This document shows, piece after piece, positions 22,401 to 30,334 of a DNA stretch of 64,000 nt. Under the pieces are notes generated by a model. It saw only the letters and a program-made list of their open reading frames with translations, did not search any database and had not been told where the DNA came from. The position numbers and the translations under genes were made by a program. Origin of the DNA: Metridium senile (taxonomy: Eukaryota > Cnidaria > Anthozoa > Actiniaria > Metridiidae); the NCBI GenBank assembly GCA_949775045.1, contig OX459103.1, forward strand, positions 2,562,501 through 2,626,500, given 5' to 3'. Positions within the stretch are counted from its first letter, which is position 1, and each line of letters begins with the position of its first letter.

Positions 22401-25400
22401 AATATTGATTTAAATAAAAAATAAATAATAATAATAAAATAAAAAATACTAGCTTGGCTATTGCACTTTTCATGAGACAATTGGCAGTCTATTACTCTGC
22501 ACTTGTTGTCTTCTATCAGATGAAGTCCTTTTGCTCTCCCCGTTAACCATTTAGTAGGCGGAGTGTTATTATTCCTGCCGGTCTTTATTGCTACTACACA
22601 TATCACTTTCATTAAAATTAACAACCAAAAGAGACTTGCAAAATAAATTTAAAAACAAGCAAAGAAAAGTGACTGTAAGAGTGATTGGTCTGAACCCAGG
22701 TGTAATCGATGTAGATGAAGTATGATCGTCCGCCGGGTTTGTGTAGCCTTGAGAAAGACTGATGGTGTTGATGTCAACATTCTTCATCTACAAACGTGCT
22801 TGTTTTGATCACTATCCATTCCCTAATTCTAATTATTATAATGCTTATCACCATTATTATCAATAATATCGTTGTCCTTCTTATCACTATCATAGCCAAC
22901 ACAATGATCATCATAATCACCATTATCATCAGCAATACCACTATTCTCTCTATCACTATCATAGCCAACACAATGATCATCATAATCACCATTATCATCA
23001 GCATTATCACTATTCTCGCCATCACTATCATAGCCAACACAATGATCATCATGATCACCATTATCATCAGCATTATCACTATTCTTGCTATCACTATCAT
23101 AGCCAACAGAATGATCATCATGATCACCATTATCATCAGCAATACCACTATTCTCGCTATCACTATCATAGCCAACACAGTGATCATCATAATGACCATT
23201 ATCATCAGCAATACCACTATTCTCGCTATTACTATCATAGCCAAGACAATGATCATCATAATCACCATTATCATCAGCAATATTACTATTCTCGCTATCA
23301 CTAGCATTGCCAACACAATGATCATCATAATGACCATTATCATCAGCAATATCACTATTCTCTCTATCACTAGCATTGCCAACACAATGATCATCATAAT
23401 CACCATTATCATCAGCAATATCACTATTCTCTCTATCACTATCATAGCCAACACAATGATCATCATAATCACCAATATCATCAGCAATACCACTATTCTC
23501 TCTATCACTATCATAGCCAACACAATGATCATCATAATCACCAATATCATCAGCAATACCACTATTCTCGCTATCACTATCATAGCCAAGACAATGATCA
23601 TCATAATCACCATTATCATCAGCAATATTACTATTCTCGCTATCACTAGCATTGCCAACATAATGATCATCATGATCACCATTATCATCAGCAATACCAC
23701 TATTCTCTCTATCACTATCATTGCCAACACAATGATCATCATAATCACCATTATCATCAGCAATATCACTATTCTCTCTATCACTAGCATTGCCAACACA
23801 ATGATCATCATAATCACCATTATCATCAGCAATATCACTATTCTCTCTATCACTATCATAGCCAACACAATGATCATCATGATCACCATTATCATCAGCA
23901 ATACCACTATTCTCTCTATCACTAGCATTGCCAACACAATGATCATCATAATCACCATTATCATCAGCAATACCACTATTCTCTCTATCACTATCATAGC
24001 CAACACAATGATCATCATAATCACCATTATCATCAGCAATATCACTATTCTCGCTATCACTATCATAGCCAACACAATGATCATCATAATCACCATTATC
24101 ATCAGCATTATCACTATTCTCTCTATCACTATCATTGCCAAGACAACGATCATCATAATTATCATAATTATTAAGAAAGTCTTTGAAATTGAAGGCTTTT
24201 ATCTCGATAATTATCGTGGGTCTTCGTTTTTCGAGGTCTTCGTTTTCCGGGTGTTCGTTTTCCGGGGACCATCAGCAATGTCACTATTCTAGTTAGTTCT
24301 AGGAGGACCAAGTTGGAAAAAGCACATCATCAATTACTTGTATTATCCTTAAATAAATGATGATATTTTATTATTATTCCCATTTAAAGGACATCGAAAC
24401 TGGCTTAAAAAATCAACATGAGGTCAAAGTTTACTGGCTTCCAAGCCCCGTTGGTGCTCGATATATCCAGGTTATTCCAAAAAGATGGAAGAGTGGACCC
24501 TGCATGAGGATTGAGCTCTATGTAAACGATAGAGGTATAGACAAGCAACCATGAAATACAATCAATACTAATAACCCCCTTCACAATTCCCTGCACCATC
24601 TGGAAAGGTAGCATCCGCTTTTGAAACGAGACGAACGTTGAGTTTGCAAGGATAGAGGCACATGAATAATTATCCCGCAAGGTGTTAAAATATCTCTATC
24701 ATTTGCTTTAAACCTATCCGAACGTTCGATAGCGCTACTGCATTAGGGGTCAACCAAAACACAGTTTTCGACTGGTGTTGTATTATTTCTAGTGTTAATA
24801 GGCTTTTAAAGCTATTAATATAAGATAATAACTTATAATAACTTATCAAAATAAGTTACTACAATTGTAGGTGACTAAATGGATGATTGATACATTATGT
24901 TCATATAACCAACATCCTTTGCATGCTTCATTGTGGACTGTAGCTTCGGCTTCGACATCGATTTTTTAAACAGGTGTAAATTCATACTATTTTTGTTTCC
25001 AGCTCCTCCAGTTAAGATCGTTAGTTCAGACATGCAAGGCAAGCTTACAGCTGCACCAGGCTCTCACGTTACTATCAAGTGTTCGGCAGCTGGTGACAAG
25101 TCTATTTCCATGAAGTGGCTCCTAAGTGGGATTGATGTCACTGATAGGTCCTGTGGTAGCGTATATGCCGATGGAATGACGACCAGTGAGCTGCGTGTTA
25201 ACTTTACGAGTGTTTTGGAGATCAAGTCAGAGTACAAGTGTAGCAGAATAGCGAGACTAAAGATGAAGTGTACTACTCAGGTGGATTGTCAGTCGGAAAT
25301 GAAAAATGCTAATGGAGACAGAAAGAGTTATACTATCGAAGTTATTATAGGTATGTGATAATTGCACGAATTGTTTGTGTGGTATAGGGTTGCTGTTTAC

Positions 25401-26193
25401 ATGGTTTAGTGACTATAGTGGGTTTATTATACATGTGATAAATGCAAGAATTGTTTGTGTGGTATAGGGTTGCTGTTTACATGGTTTAGTGACTATAGTG
25501 GGTTAATTATATATGTGATGTTGTTTAGACCATTGAACAATGGTTGAGGAAAGCCGCTTCCGAATACCAAGTCCTGACTTGTGACTTGTGACTTGTGACT
25601 TGTAACTTGTGACTTGTGACTTGTGACTTGTGACTTGTGACTTGTGACTTGTGACTTGTGACTTGTGACTTGTGACTTGTGACTTGTGACTTGTGACTTG
25701 TGACTTGTGACTTGTGACTTGTGACTTGTGACTTGTGACTTGTGACTTGTGACTTGTGACTTGTGACTTGTGACTTGTGACTTGTGACTTGTGACTTGTG
25801 ACTTGTGACTTGTGACTTTTGACTTTTGACTTGTGACTTTCGACTTCCTAGGGGTATTATTATACGTTTAATGTCGTTCTGAAGTATATTTTAATTATTT
25901 GGCAATTTTAGGGCATATTTTTACATTATATCAATATTTTTCTCTATACAGATCTTCCTGCTCCTCGTACTGATCCTCCAATTACTAAACAACCGTCCAC
26001 CCTTCCTCCAACACCTGCTCCAACCAAGAAAAAGGTTCACAAAAAGAAGCACAACAAGCCTTTGAAACCGGCTGGACAAGAAAGCAATTCTCTATTAAGC
26101 GTTTTGTTTGGATCTGCATCAACAACAGCATCAGTTTCCTGGGCTCTAATTGTTTCTGTCGCGTTTGGTATGCTGGGATGGATCGTGGGCTGA
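11445..26193 (+). CDS. Left copy: four-discoidin, Ig-domain, probably GPI-anchored surface protein
   Basis: Eleven exons joined by consensus GT-AG introns (11445-11734, 14123-14261, 14966-15279, 15507-15651, 17393-17565, 18346-18483, 18829-18985, 21717-22003, 24390-24534, 25003-25350, 25952-26193) give about 791 residues. There are four discoidin (F5/8 type C) domains, each split by a phase-0 intron (the third twice), then one Ig-like domain, a Pro/Thr/Lys-rich stalk and a hydrophobic C-terminus. Domain borders are phase 1, as in exon-shuffled extracellular proteins. Discoidin domains bind carbohydrate, lipid or protein ligands on cell surfaces (family knowledge). The signal-peptide exon, needing a phase-1 end, was not found. 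It is upstream, hidden or lost. The role is inferred: adhesion or recognition receptor. Confidence 0.88.
11735..14122. other. Intron 1 of the left copy, TE-derived content
   Basis: The intron holds a RecQ-like helicase fragment (minus strand, 12148-12417), a hairpin at about 12,437-12,465 (gtgcccggcc/ggccggcac), decayed ORF-like sequence to about 13,540, and a dispersed GC-rich repeat at about 13,980-14,070 that recurs at 61,370-61,450. Confidence 0.6.
12148..12417 (-). pseudogene. N-terminal fragment of a RecQ-like DEAD-box helicase (left arm)
   Basis: This 89-residue ORF reads ALKSFGFQKFKDIQRRTLK (Q-motif-like) and LLTGSGKSLIFQTAPL, where TGSGKS is the Walker A ATP-binding motif. All later helicase motifs are missing. 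The reading ends soon after LVVD. It lies antisense in an intron of the receptor gene and is repeated intact at 60407-60676, so it predates the duplication. RecQ-like genes are carried or captured by several animal DNA transposons (family knowledge). Which one applies here is unknown. Confidence 0.7.
14123..14261 (+). CDS. Exon: discoidin domain 1, second part (left copy)
   Basis: This exon encodes LKGPRGITDIATSWF, then ARYIRVVVEGWHGGISMRIE and LYGCHG, the C-terminal half of a discoidin domain with the conserved MRIELYGC ending. It is 139 bases long and ends in phase 1. It is identical in the right copy. Confidence 0.93.
14262..14965. other. Intron 2 of the left copy with GAT-rich microsatellite
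   Basis: A degenerate (GAT/GAA)n tract spans about 14,345-14,700. The rest is AT-rich. No gene seen. Counterpart at about 57,896-58,599. Confidence 0.7.
14966..15279 (+). CDS. Exon: discoidin domain 2, first part (left copy)
   Basis: The exon starts SCDRQPVGLENGYI and includes LQVDLRVPYVLCAVATQGN and SFDGKSFTNYK. Acceptor tacag and donor gtgagt flank it. The copies differ by one residue (Asn left, Tyr right) in GLENGYI. Confidence 0.93.
15507..15651 (+). CDS. Exon: discoidin domain 2, second part (left copy)
   Basis: The exon reads LFDGNSDSKTIAKNYF, then VGRYLRFLPKSYIGAACMRLE and LYG. Acceptor ttgcag and donor gtaagt flank it. It is identical in the right copy. Confidence 0.93.
15822..16378. 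mobile_element. TA-flanked MITE (left arm)
   Basis: The ends are inverted: TCCAGGTGATCTCGG at the left and its complement at the right, with shared inner blocks around aggcggtcc and a gccgccatct-like motif. Both ends abut TA (15820-15821 and 16379-16380), the target of Tc1/mariner-type elements. No transposase is present. The same element is at 56483-57039. Confidence 0.7.
16415..16478. repeat. (AT)n microsatellite (left arm)
   Basis: An uninterrupted AT run directly precedes the SINE. In the right arm this tract is split by a foldback insertion and a SINE-head duplication. Confidence 0.95.
16480..16878 (+). mobile_element. tRNA-derived SINE (left arm)
   Basis: The head reads GGTTAGCTCAGTTGGGAGAG (A box and D arm) and GGTCGGGGGTTCAAACCCC (B box). 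The anticodon-loop-like stretch is CTGTTAA. A body of about 300 bases ends in a gcgctatataaataca-like tail with short ATT repeats, typical of LINE-mobilised SINEs. The anticodon and T stems do not pair properly, so it is not a tRNA gene. Right counterpart at about 55,415-55,803. Confidence 0.75.
16880..17095. mobile_element. Foldback TA-flanked MITE (left arm)
   Basis: Arms of about 100 bases are inverted around a short loop (gcctaggacttgggc). The ends are CAGTGATTTGTAAAAACTTT and its imperfect complement, flanked by TA repeats. The counterpart is at 55188-55403 and has the same length. Confidence 0.75.
17096..17392. other. Intron sequence upstream of discoidin 3
   Basis: AT-rich. No feature seen beyond the acceptor at 17391-17392. 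Confidence 0.5.
17393..17565 (+). CDS. Exon: discoidin domain 3, first part (left copy)
   Basis: The exon encodes TCDRMASGIVHTFAVPNYR, MTATSSYSKN and ends DTDYLQ just before the IDLG motif. An extra phase-0 intron splits the domain here. The nucleotide sequence is identical in the right copy, in contrast to the next exon. Confidence 0.9.
17566..18345. other. Intron within discoidin 3 (left copy)
   Basis: No gene is seen. It contains short inverted stretches (gattcacgtttacg near both 17,581 and 17,785) and a degenerate CAT/ATC-rich tract at about 18,070-18,310. Confidence 0.55.
18346..18483 (+). CDS. Exon: discoidin domain 3, middle part (left copy), hypervariable
   Basis: The exon reads IDLGDPHFLCAVGMQGNGK, then WWNSDERTENFKI and SIDGKTWKSYPK. 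It is 138 bases, phase 0 to 0. Compared with the right copy it has five replacements (Asn to His, Asn to Lys, Asn to Thr, Lys to Glu, Ser to Tyr) and no silent change. They cluster in the loop after the MQG segment. Confidence 0.92.
18581..18734. mobile_element. 154-bp MITE with TTA flanks (left arm)
   Basis: The element begins GGCCTCGTTTCC and ends with an imperfect complement (gtagacggggtc). TTA triplets lie on both sides (18578-18580, 18735-18737). It is rich in inverted copies of atgcggttt and atccgga. A 3-bp TTA duplication suggests a PIF/Harbinger type. Same-length copy at 53486-53639. Confidence 0.6.
18829..18985 (+). CDS. Exon: discoidin domain 3, last part (left copy)
   Basis: The exon encodes VLSGNTFPARVDPLL, HLAKFVRIYPQEYINYK and CVRAELYGLKQ. 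The acceptor is gaattag and the donor gtaacc. One replacement separates the copies (Glu left, Lys right, after YPQ). Confidence 0.92.
19258..19330 (+). ncRNA. tRNA-like sequence inside the TIR element
   Basis: TAGTATAATGGCTTAAAGCA resembles an A box and GGTTCGAATCC matches a B box. The stems are incomplete. Likely a pol III promoter relic. The same block is at about 52,890-52,965. Confidence 0.35.
19899..20126 (+). pseudogene. Unrecognised coding-like fragment inside the TIR element
   Basis: The reading SSMNGKQKLELEKIHGINA, then REIMYANKAA and VERLERKRRQTMFDPTRVE is preserved in both arms (right: 52165-52455, minus strand, with a longer 5' end and an extra two Ala). It is highly charged and helical-looking. 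I do not recognise the family. It is probably part of a transposon protein. Confidence 0.4.
20298..21716. other. Rest of the intron before discoidin 4, with a left-only block
   Basis: No gene is seen. About 21,022-21,455 is absent from the right arm and contains a hairpin around 21,180-21,290 (gttacatacc and its complement, with tataagcc inverted inside). Confidence 0.6.
21717..22003 (+). CDS. Exon: discoidin domain 4, first part (left copy)
   Basis: The exon encodes GWKESLGLETLPGKDK, QITASSSLDSHHAPSMSRLY, FLKIDLGEVKQFSGIAVQGD and WVELYDLVYGYELDDMKSVM. The usual opening Cys is replaced (Gly-Trp). Against the right copy there are four replacements (Pro/Ser, Ser/Arg, Asn/Ser, Leu/Phe) and one silent change. 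Confidence 0.92.
22004..22860. other. Intron within discoidin 4, unique part
   Basis: AT-rich. No gene seen. Matches about 49,885-50,692 in the right arm. Confidence 0.5.
22862..24165. repeat. 69-bp minisatellite in a receptor intron (left arm)
   Basis: About 19 units of 69 bases each contain ccattatcatcagcaat and ccaacacaatgatcatcat. Units vary at a few fixed positions (cataatcacc/catgatcacc, atcata/agcatt). The period is divisible by three, so several frames stay open on both strands and give spurious 23-residue repeats. Right arm: about 48,711-49,890, about 17 units. Confidence 0.95.
24390..24534 (+). CDS. Exon: discoidin domain 4, second part (left copy)
   Basis: The exon encodes DIETGLKNQHEVKVYWLPS, ARYIQVIPKRWKSGPCMRIE and LYVNDR. 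It ends in phase 1. One replacement (Tyr left, His right) and one silent change separate the copies. It lies after the intron holding the 69-bp minisatellite. Confidence 0.92.
24535..25002. other. Intron before the Ig exon (left copy)
   Basis: No feature seen beyond a pyrimidine-rich acceptor. Confidence 0.5.
25003..25350 (+). CDS. Exon: Ig-like domain (left copy)
   Basis: This single phase-1 to phase-1 exon encodes an Ig-type fold: VTIKCSAAGD (B strand Cys), MKWLLSG (C strand Trp), SELRVNFTSV, and EYKCSR (F strand Cys). Extra cysteines after it may form further disulfides. NFT is a possible N-glycosylation site. Three replacements against the right copy lie within six codons (YADGMTTSE versus YDDGLMTSE), with none elsewhere in the exon. 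Confidence 0.92.
25574..25846. repeat. Expanded 7-bp tandem repeat (GACTTGT)n, left arm
   Basis: About 39 near-perfect heptamers lie in the intron between the Ig exon and the last exon. The right arm has only four to five units at 47,323-47,355. Confidence 0.96.
25952..26193 (+). CDS. Exon: stalk and C-terminal hydrophobic tail (left copy)
   Basis: The exon begins after ctatacag and encodes a Pro/Thr-rich segment (TLPPTPAPT), a Lys/His-rich segment (KKKVHKKKHNK), a small-residue stretch (FGSASTTAS) and a hydrophobic end WALIVSVAFGMLGWIVG followed directly by TGA. With no cytoplasmic tail this fits a GPI-anchor signal. A very short-tailed transmembrane segment is the alternative. It is the most divergent exon: eight replacements, one silent change and a one-codon indel against the right copy. 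Confidence 0.9.
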
Positions 26194-26825
26194 TTGGTTA
26201 CGATGAATGATAGTGTGAGTGAGTGTGCATTCCCTCAGAGTCTTATATTTCAAAATTTTCGAATTTTTTTATTTCTTTTGAGAAACATTCTGACAAACTT
26301 TTGACACATCTCTGAGGGACATTTCAACTTACCAATCTCCTTCTAACTCTTTTATTTTCAACTTTTTTTTTTTTTTTTAATCACTTTTTTGTATGTGTGA
26401 GAGATGTTTGGTGTTGTGTGTTTTGGTACGGTGTGTTTTGTGGCATTTCATAGTGTGGTTGTGTAGTGTTAGTCTGAATCATTTTGTACTCTGTTGTTGT
26501 GTATTCTGGTATATCAAGACAATATTTGTGTCTTGTTTTTGTAATATGTACTATGTGACCAATATAACATCATTGCGAAGTACATGGTGCACGTTGGTGA
26601 GTTGAAATAAAGAATGTTGTGTGATTAATGATTCTAGTTCATTTAGTTGTATGTGTGTGTGTACATGTTGTTTATATGTCTGCCCATATCGGTCCGTGTT
26701 ATATCCTCCCTTTGACAATGCCCGGGGGGAGGTGGGAGGGGGGAGGGGACTCCCTTATATTTACTATACGGGGACGTTCCGCCAGATATATAGGGCATGT
26801 TTTTATACCTTGGCGTCTTGAATAG
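26194..26825 (+). other. 3' UTR and downstream sequence of the left copy
   Basis: A GT-rich 3' UTR is followed by a repeat with a poly-G run and tatacggggacgttccgcc near 26,720-26,785, a motif also seen at 43,105-43,125 and 46,350-46,370. TCTTGAATAG at 26816-26825 is the target site of the following transposon. Confidence 0.55.
26606..26611 (+). terminator. Polyadenylation signal of the left receptor copy
   Basis: AATAAA lies about 410 bases after the stop codon, followed by GT-rich sequence. The same signal exists in the right arm at 46540-46545. Other AATAAA hexamers occur in this AT-rich DNA, so the choice is inferred. Confidence 0.55.
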
Positions 26826-26872
26826 GGGTCACAGTAAAAAACTGAAACGGCTGAAAGAGCTGAAAGAGCTGA

Positions 26873-27781
26873 GGGACTATTCTGGGACCTTTACTATTCA
26901 TTATTTACATCAATGACCTTTCAAATTGTCTAGCCCATTGTCAGCCCAGATCGTACGCAGATGACACTCATTTAACTTTCGCATCAAATAATGTCGTCGA
27001 CATTGATAATTATCTCAATAGAGACTTAAACAGCGTCAACGACTGGCTAACTGCTAATAAGCTTACTCTAAACAATTCCAAGACCGAATTTATGTTGATA
27101 GGCTCACAACAAAGACTTGCGACTCTGGAGACTGTTCCCTCATTAGTGATTAACGGGTCCTCTGTTAAACAGGTCTCCAATACCAAGTCTCTTGGAGTAC
27201 ATATTGACAACAATTTATCTTGGAATGTACATATCGATAAGTTGTGTAGAAAGATTGCCTCCGGTATTGGAGCTCTTAAACGAATAAGGCCCTTTGTTCC
27301 ACCCAAGACATTACAATCTATCTTTACTTCATTAATTCAACCGCACTTTGATTATTGTAGTGTTGTATGGGGAAATTGTGGCATAACTCTTTCTACAAAA
27401 CTGCAAAAACTGCAAAATCGCGCCGCTCGCGTTTTAACTTATTCTAGCTATGATACTGATGCCGACGAACTTTTCAAATTATTGGGTTGGAAAAAACTAG
27501 AATGCCAGCGTAAGGTTCAAACTGCTGTCATGGTCTATAAATCTCTGAATGGTTTAGCACCTGATTATCTCGCCTCTAAATTTATAGATCGTGACAGCGT
27601 TACTAATTACTCTCTCCGTAACACCAAAGGAAAACTGTCTGTTCCATTGCCTCGTACCAACTATCGCAAAAATGCTTTCAGTTATAAAGGTGCGGTGCTT
27701 TGGAACAGCTTGCCAATAAACCTACGACAAGCACAATCCCTTAGTGATTTTCGGACTGGCTGTTCCCAACACTTCAGCTAG
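26873..27781 (+). pseudogene. LINE reverse transcriptase C-terminal part (CR1/L2-like)
   Basis: The reading starts GTILGPLLFIIYINDL and continues SYADDTHLTF (catalytic YADD-type motif), LGVHIDNNLSWNVHID, LQNRAARVLTY and GAVLWNSLPINLRQAQSLSDF, and ends in a stop. The frame is open over about 303 codons but lacks the endonuclease and the front of the RT, so it is dead on arrival. Confidence 0.9.
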
Positions 27782-27951
27782 CTCAACTCCTTTATACACG
27801 GCACTCTTGAAAAGCAGGAACTTTTTTTTTTATCATATTTATCCATTCTTTGTTTATATTTATATATATCTTATTACATCATTATTTTCTCTATATATTT
27901 ATTTATTTTTATTCATTGTATAACTGAAGAGTTTTTCCGTGTTTAAATAAA

Positions 27952-27981
<30 letters not shown>
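26873..27981 (+). mobile_element. 5'-truncated LINE nested in the DNA transposon
   Basis: The insertion starts within the reverse transcriptase and ends with an (ATT)n tail at about 27,951-27,981. AAAGAGCTGA at 26863-26872 and 27982-27991 is a target duplication made from the host transposon's own terminal repeat. Confidence 0.88.
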
Positions 27982-27983
<2 letters not shown>

Positions 27984-27991
27984 AGAGCTGA

Positions 27992-28960
27992 AAGAGCTGA
28001 AATACTGCACATTTTTTACATTTTTTAAATAATTAGTATATTTATAAAACAAACATGCAGTATATAAATTTGCATATATATAAGCAAACATAAATAACTT
28101 GCATATAATAAGCAGTATATAAATAGTATACAAACATGTCCCCGAGTATCATGCTTTTCATATTCTGTATATCCACAAATTGTCCATCCGTTAAAAATTA
28201 TGATTGCTTTTCAGAGCTGCCAAATCGCTGTTTATAACTTACGCGCAAGTTTGACATGAAAGGTCAACGCCACGCTCATTTCAGATCTTTATTGAAATGC
28301 TTACCTCTCTTCCTTTCTTGTTTAGAGATTGTTTCACACTCTTATATTTCGTTCAATTCCTTTCGTTTCCAATGTAAATGGGGATTGAAATAATACTTAG
28401 TTTGAAAAATTGTACACGCGTCGATTAGTGAAATAAAGTGGCCTTCATCAGTTGTTACATGAAAGAAAACTCCGCGCGCTGTTTTCTTAAAAAAATTGTA
28501 CAAGATTACTTGCGTATATATGATTAAAAAAAGATAGCTTTTGTACTTATTCTGCGTTTTTAGCTATTTGGATGTCGCATATGGCGACAAAATAGGGAGA
28601 ACTATAATCAAACAAAATCAAAATCATTTTAAAGTTAGCGAATAATTATACGAGTAAAACTTTTTGTATGTGAAGGCTGACTATAATCTAAATGAGCTGT
28701 AGATGCTTACACGCCATACAGCAACCTCAACATATACAACCATTTCACCTAAATAACATTAACATTTGATAACGATAGTCGATATTTGTGTGAATAGTAT
28801 AAATCATGTCGGTGAAGAGAGCTGAATAACTGAATTATATAATTTTTAAAACGATCATATAGGAAGCCGGAAATTGGCAAACAACTTCGTGTTTATGATA
28901 TTTTTGAAAAAAATGTAAAACATTTGGGGTATTTCAGCTGTTTCAGCTGTTTCAGCTGTT
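27992..28960. other. Interior of the left-only DNA transposon
   Basis: No ORF or RNA gene seen. The poly-T/A stretches next to the ends (cattttttacatttttt and its complement) extend the inverted repeats. Confidence 0.5.
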
Positions 28961-29141
28961 TCAGCTGTTTCAGCTCTTTCAGCTCTTTCAGCCGTTTCAG
29001 TTTCAGCTTTTTATCGCGACCCTCTTGAATAGAGTATACAATTTAGCCTAATTTGTCTTTAATAGGGTCGCACTTTCTAAGTTTACTATGTCTTACACAG
29101 GGTGTCAATATGTGTCAAATGAATAACAATGGTTACCAAAT

Positions 29142-30170
29142 TTGAAAAAGTTTTACGAAGAAAACAAATCATCTGCACAATTATGTTCATCACTTATCGA
29201 ACAAATAGGTACAAACTTTAATGTAGATAGGATACCAAAAAACATATCTGACCTAATTAGACAAAATCTTTTATCGTGGGCAGCTTTTGCAAGCACCAAA
29301 TCTATAGAAACACCAGAATTGGTAATTAATCAGCTCATTTTTAACAATAAACACATTGTAATAGATAAATCGGTCTTTTATAAGGATTTTTCAATACATA
29401 ATATAAACAAAATTGGAGATTTATGTGATAAAAGTGGAAATTTTGAGTGGGAAGTTTTAAGAGATAAAGGCATACCTGACAAATATATTCTTAGGTGAGC
29501 TGGAATAATAAATGCAATACCAAAAGAATTGAATTTAATCATAAAGGCACATAATTTTAACCATCATACAGCTAACCGATTTTTATTTGGCCATAACGTA
29601 AAATAGATATCAATAAAGTTAACTACAACTAAGGAAATATATGATGAAATAGCCCTACCTCCATGCAAGGCGAACTTAGAAAAGAGATCTTGTAGCTCGG
29701 AACTACTCAATTGGGGAAAGATATACAGTAGGATACTTATGACTACAATTGACTCCTACCTACGCATGTTTCAGTATAAGATTCTTAATAATATTCTGTA
29801 TTTAAATCGTGATCTTTTCCGTTTTAAAATAAGTAATGATTCCTCTTGTTCTTTTTGCATCTATTTATAAAATGCATGGAAGCAAAAAATTATTATTTTG
29901 AAATTCGAGCCTGGCTAGAAAATTATGAAATTTTACTACCAGCATCCAATAAAGAAAATAGTATATTAGGTGTAGATGTCATGACTGTCAATTTCATTAT
30001 CCTATTATATAAATTTTCATTGTATAAACAAAGAGACAAACAGAAAACCCCAACATATAAAGTTTTTAAAAATATATTAAGATATTACGAAGTAATAGTC
30101 ATTAGTAATTATTTCCTTTTAATATCTTGTGTTGAAGGAATGCATGAAAAAAGATGTTGATGATTATGTT
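29142..30170 (+). pseudogene. Decayed L1/Tx1-like LINE, C-terminal region
   Basis: Broken frames read ISDLIRQNLLSWAAFA, VINQLIFNNKHIVIDKSVFY and INKIGDLCDKSGNFEWEVL, then YKILNNILYLNRDLFRFK and SSCSFC. This order is typical of the region after the RT in L1/Tx1-type LINEs. Several stops are present. It marks the start of the spacer just inside the left arm. Confidence 0.75.
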
Positions 30171-30334
30171 TTTACCTCCACTTTTTTAGAGTCAGCAATG
30201 ATAGAATGAAGTACCAAGATGCAAAAAGCAAGCAGTAGAATTGCGTACCTCATACCTTGTGCGTCGAATGTATCAAGTACTGAAATCTGTATATAAAAAT
30301 ATATCAGCTGCAGTTTAACAATGAAAGCTTTATT

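Larger units (their letters stand above)
26826..29022. mobile_element. Left-arm-only DNA transposon with 9-bp-modular inverted ends
   Basis: The ends start GGGTCACAGT and finish GCGACCC, with inverted repeats built from 9-base units (ctgaaagag, ctgaaacag). TCTTGAATAG lies on both sides (26816-26825 and 29023-29032). The empty site survives in the right arm near 46,310, which proves insertion. Without the nested LINE it would be about 1.1 kb, with no transposase. A 9-10 bp duplication suggests a Mutator- or Merlin-like type. The assignment is uncertain. Confidence 0.85.
10532..29133 (+). repeat. Left arm of a large inverted duplication
   Basis: Sequence from about 10,532 to 29,133 is present in reverse complement at about 46,206-64,000. 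The arm may extend further left, because the right copy is cut by the window end. Inner homology ends at aataacaatgg on both sides. Identity is high (about 99% in exons by my count). Left-only blocks are 26,826-29,022 and about 21,022-21,455. A 7-bp repeat at 25,574-25,846 is greatly longer on the left. The spacer between arms is about 17 kb. Confidence 0.96.

Noticed and set aside
22774..24292. Very long ORFs on both strands (460-500 residues) with 23-residue repeats
   Set aside because: They follow from a 69-bp minisatellite whose period is a multiple of three. The region is an intron of the receptor gene, and the frames carry no domain.
26393..26605. 70-residue ORF conserved in both arms
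   Set aside because: It lies in the 3' UTR of the receptor gene. Conservation follows from the duplication, and the sequence is Cys/Val-rich low-complexity translation of GT-rich DNA.
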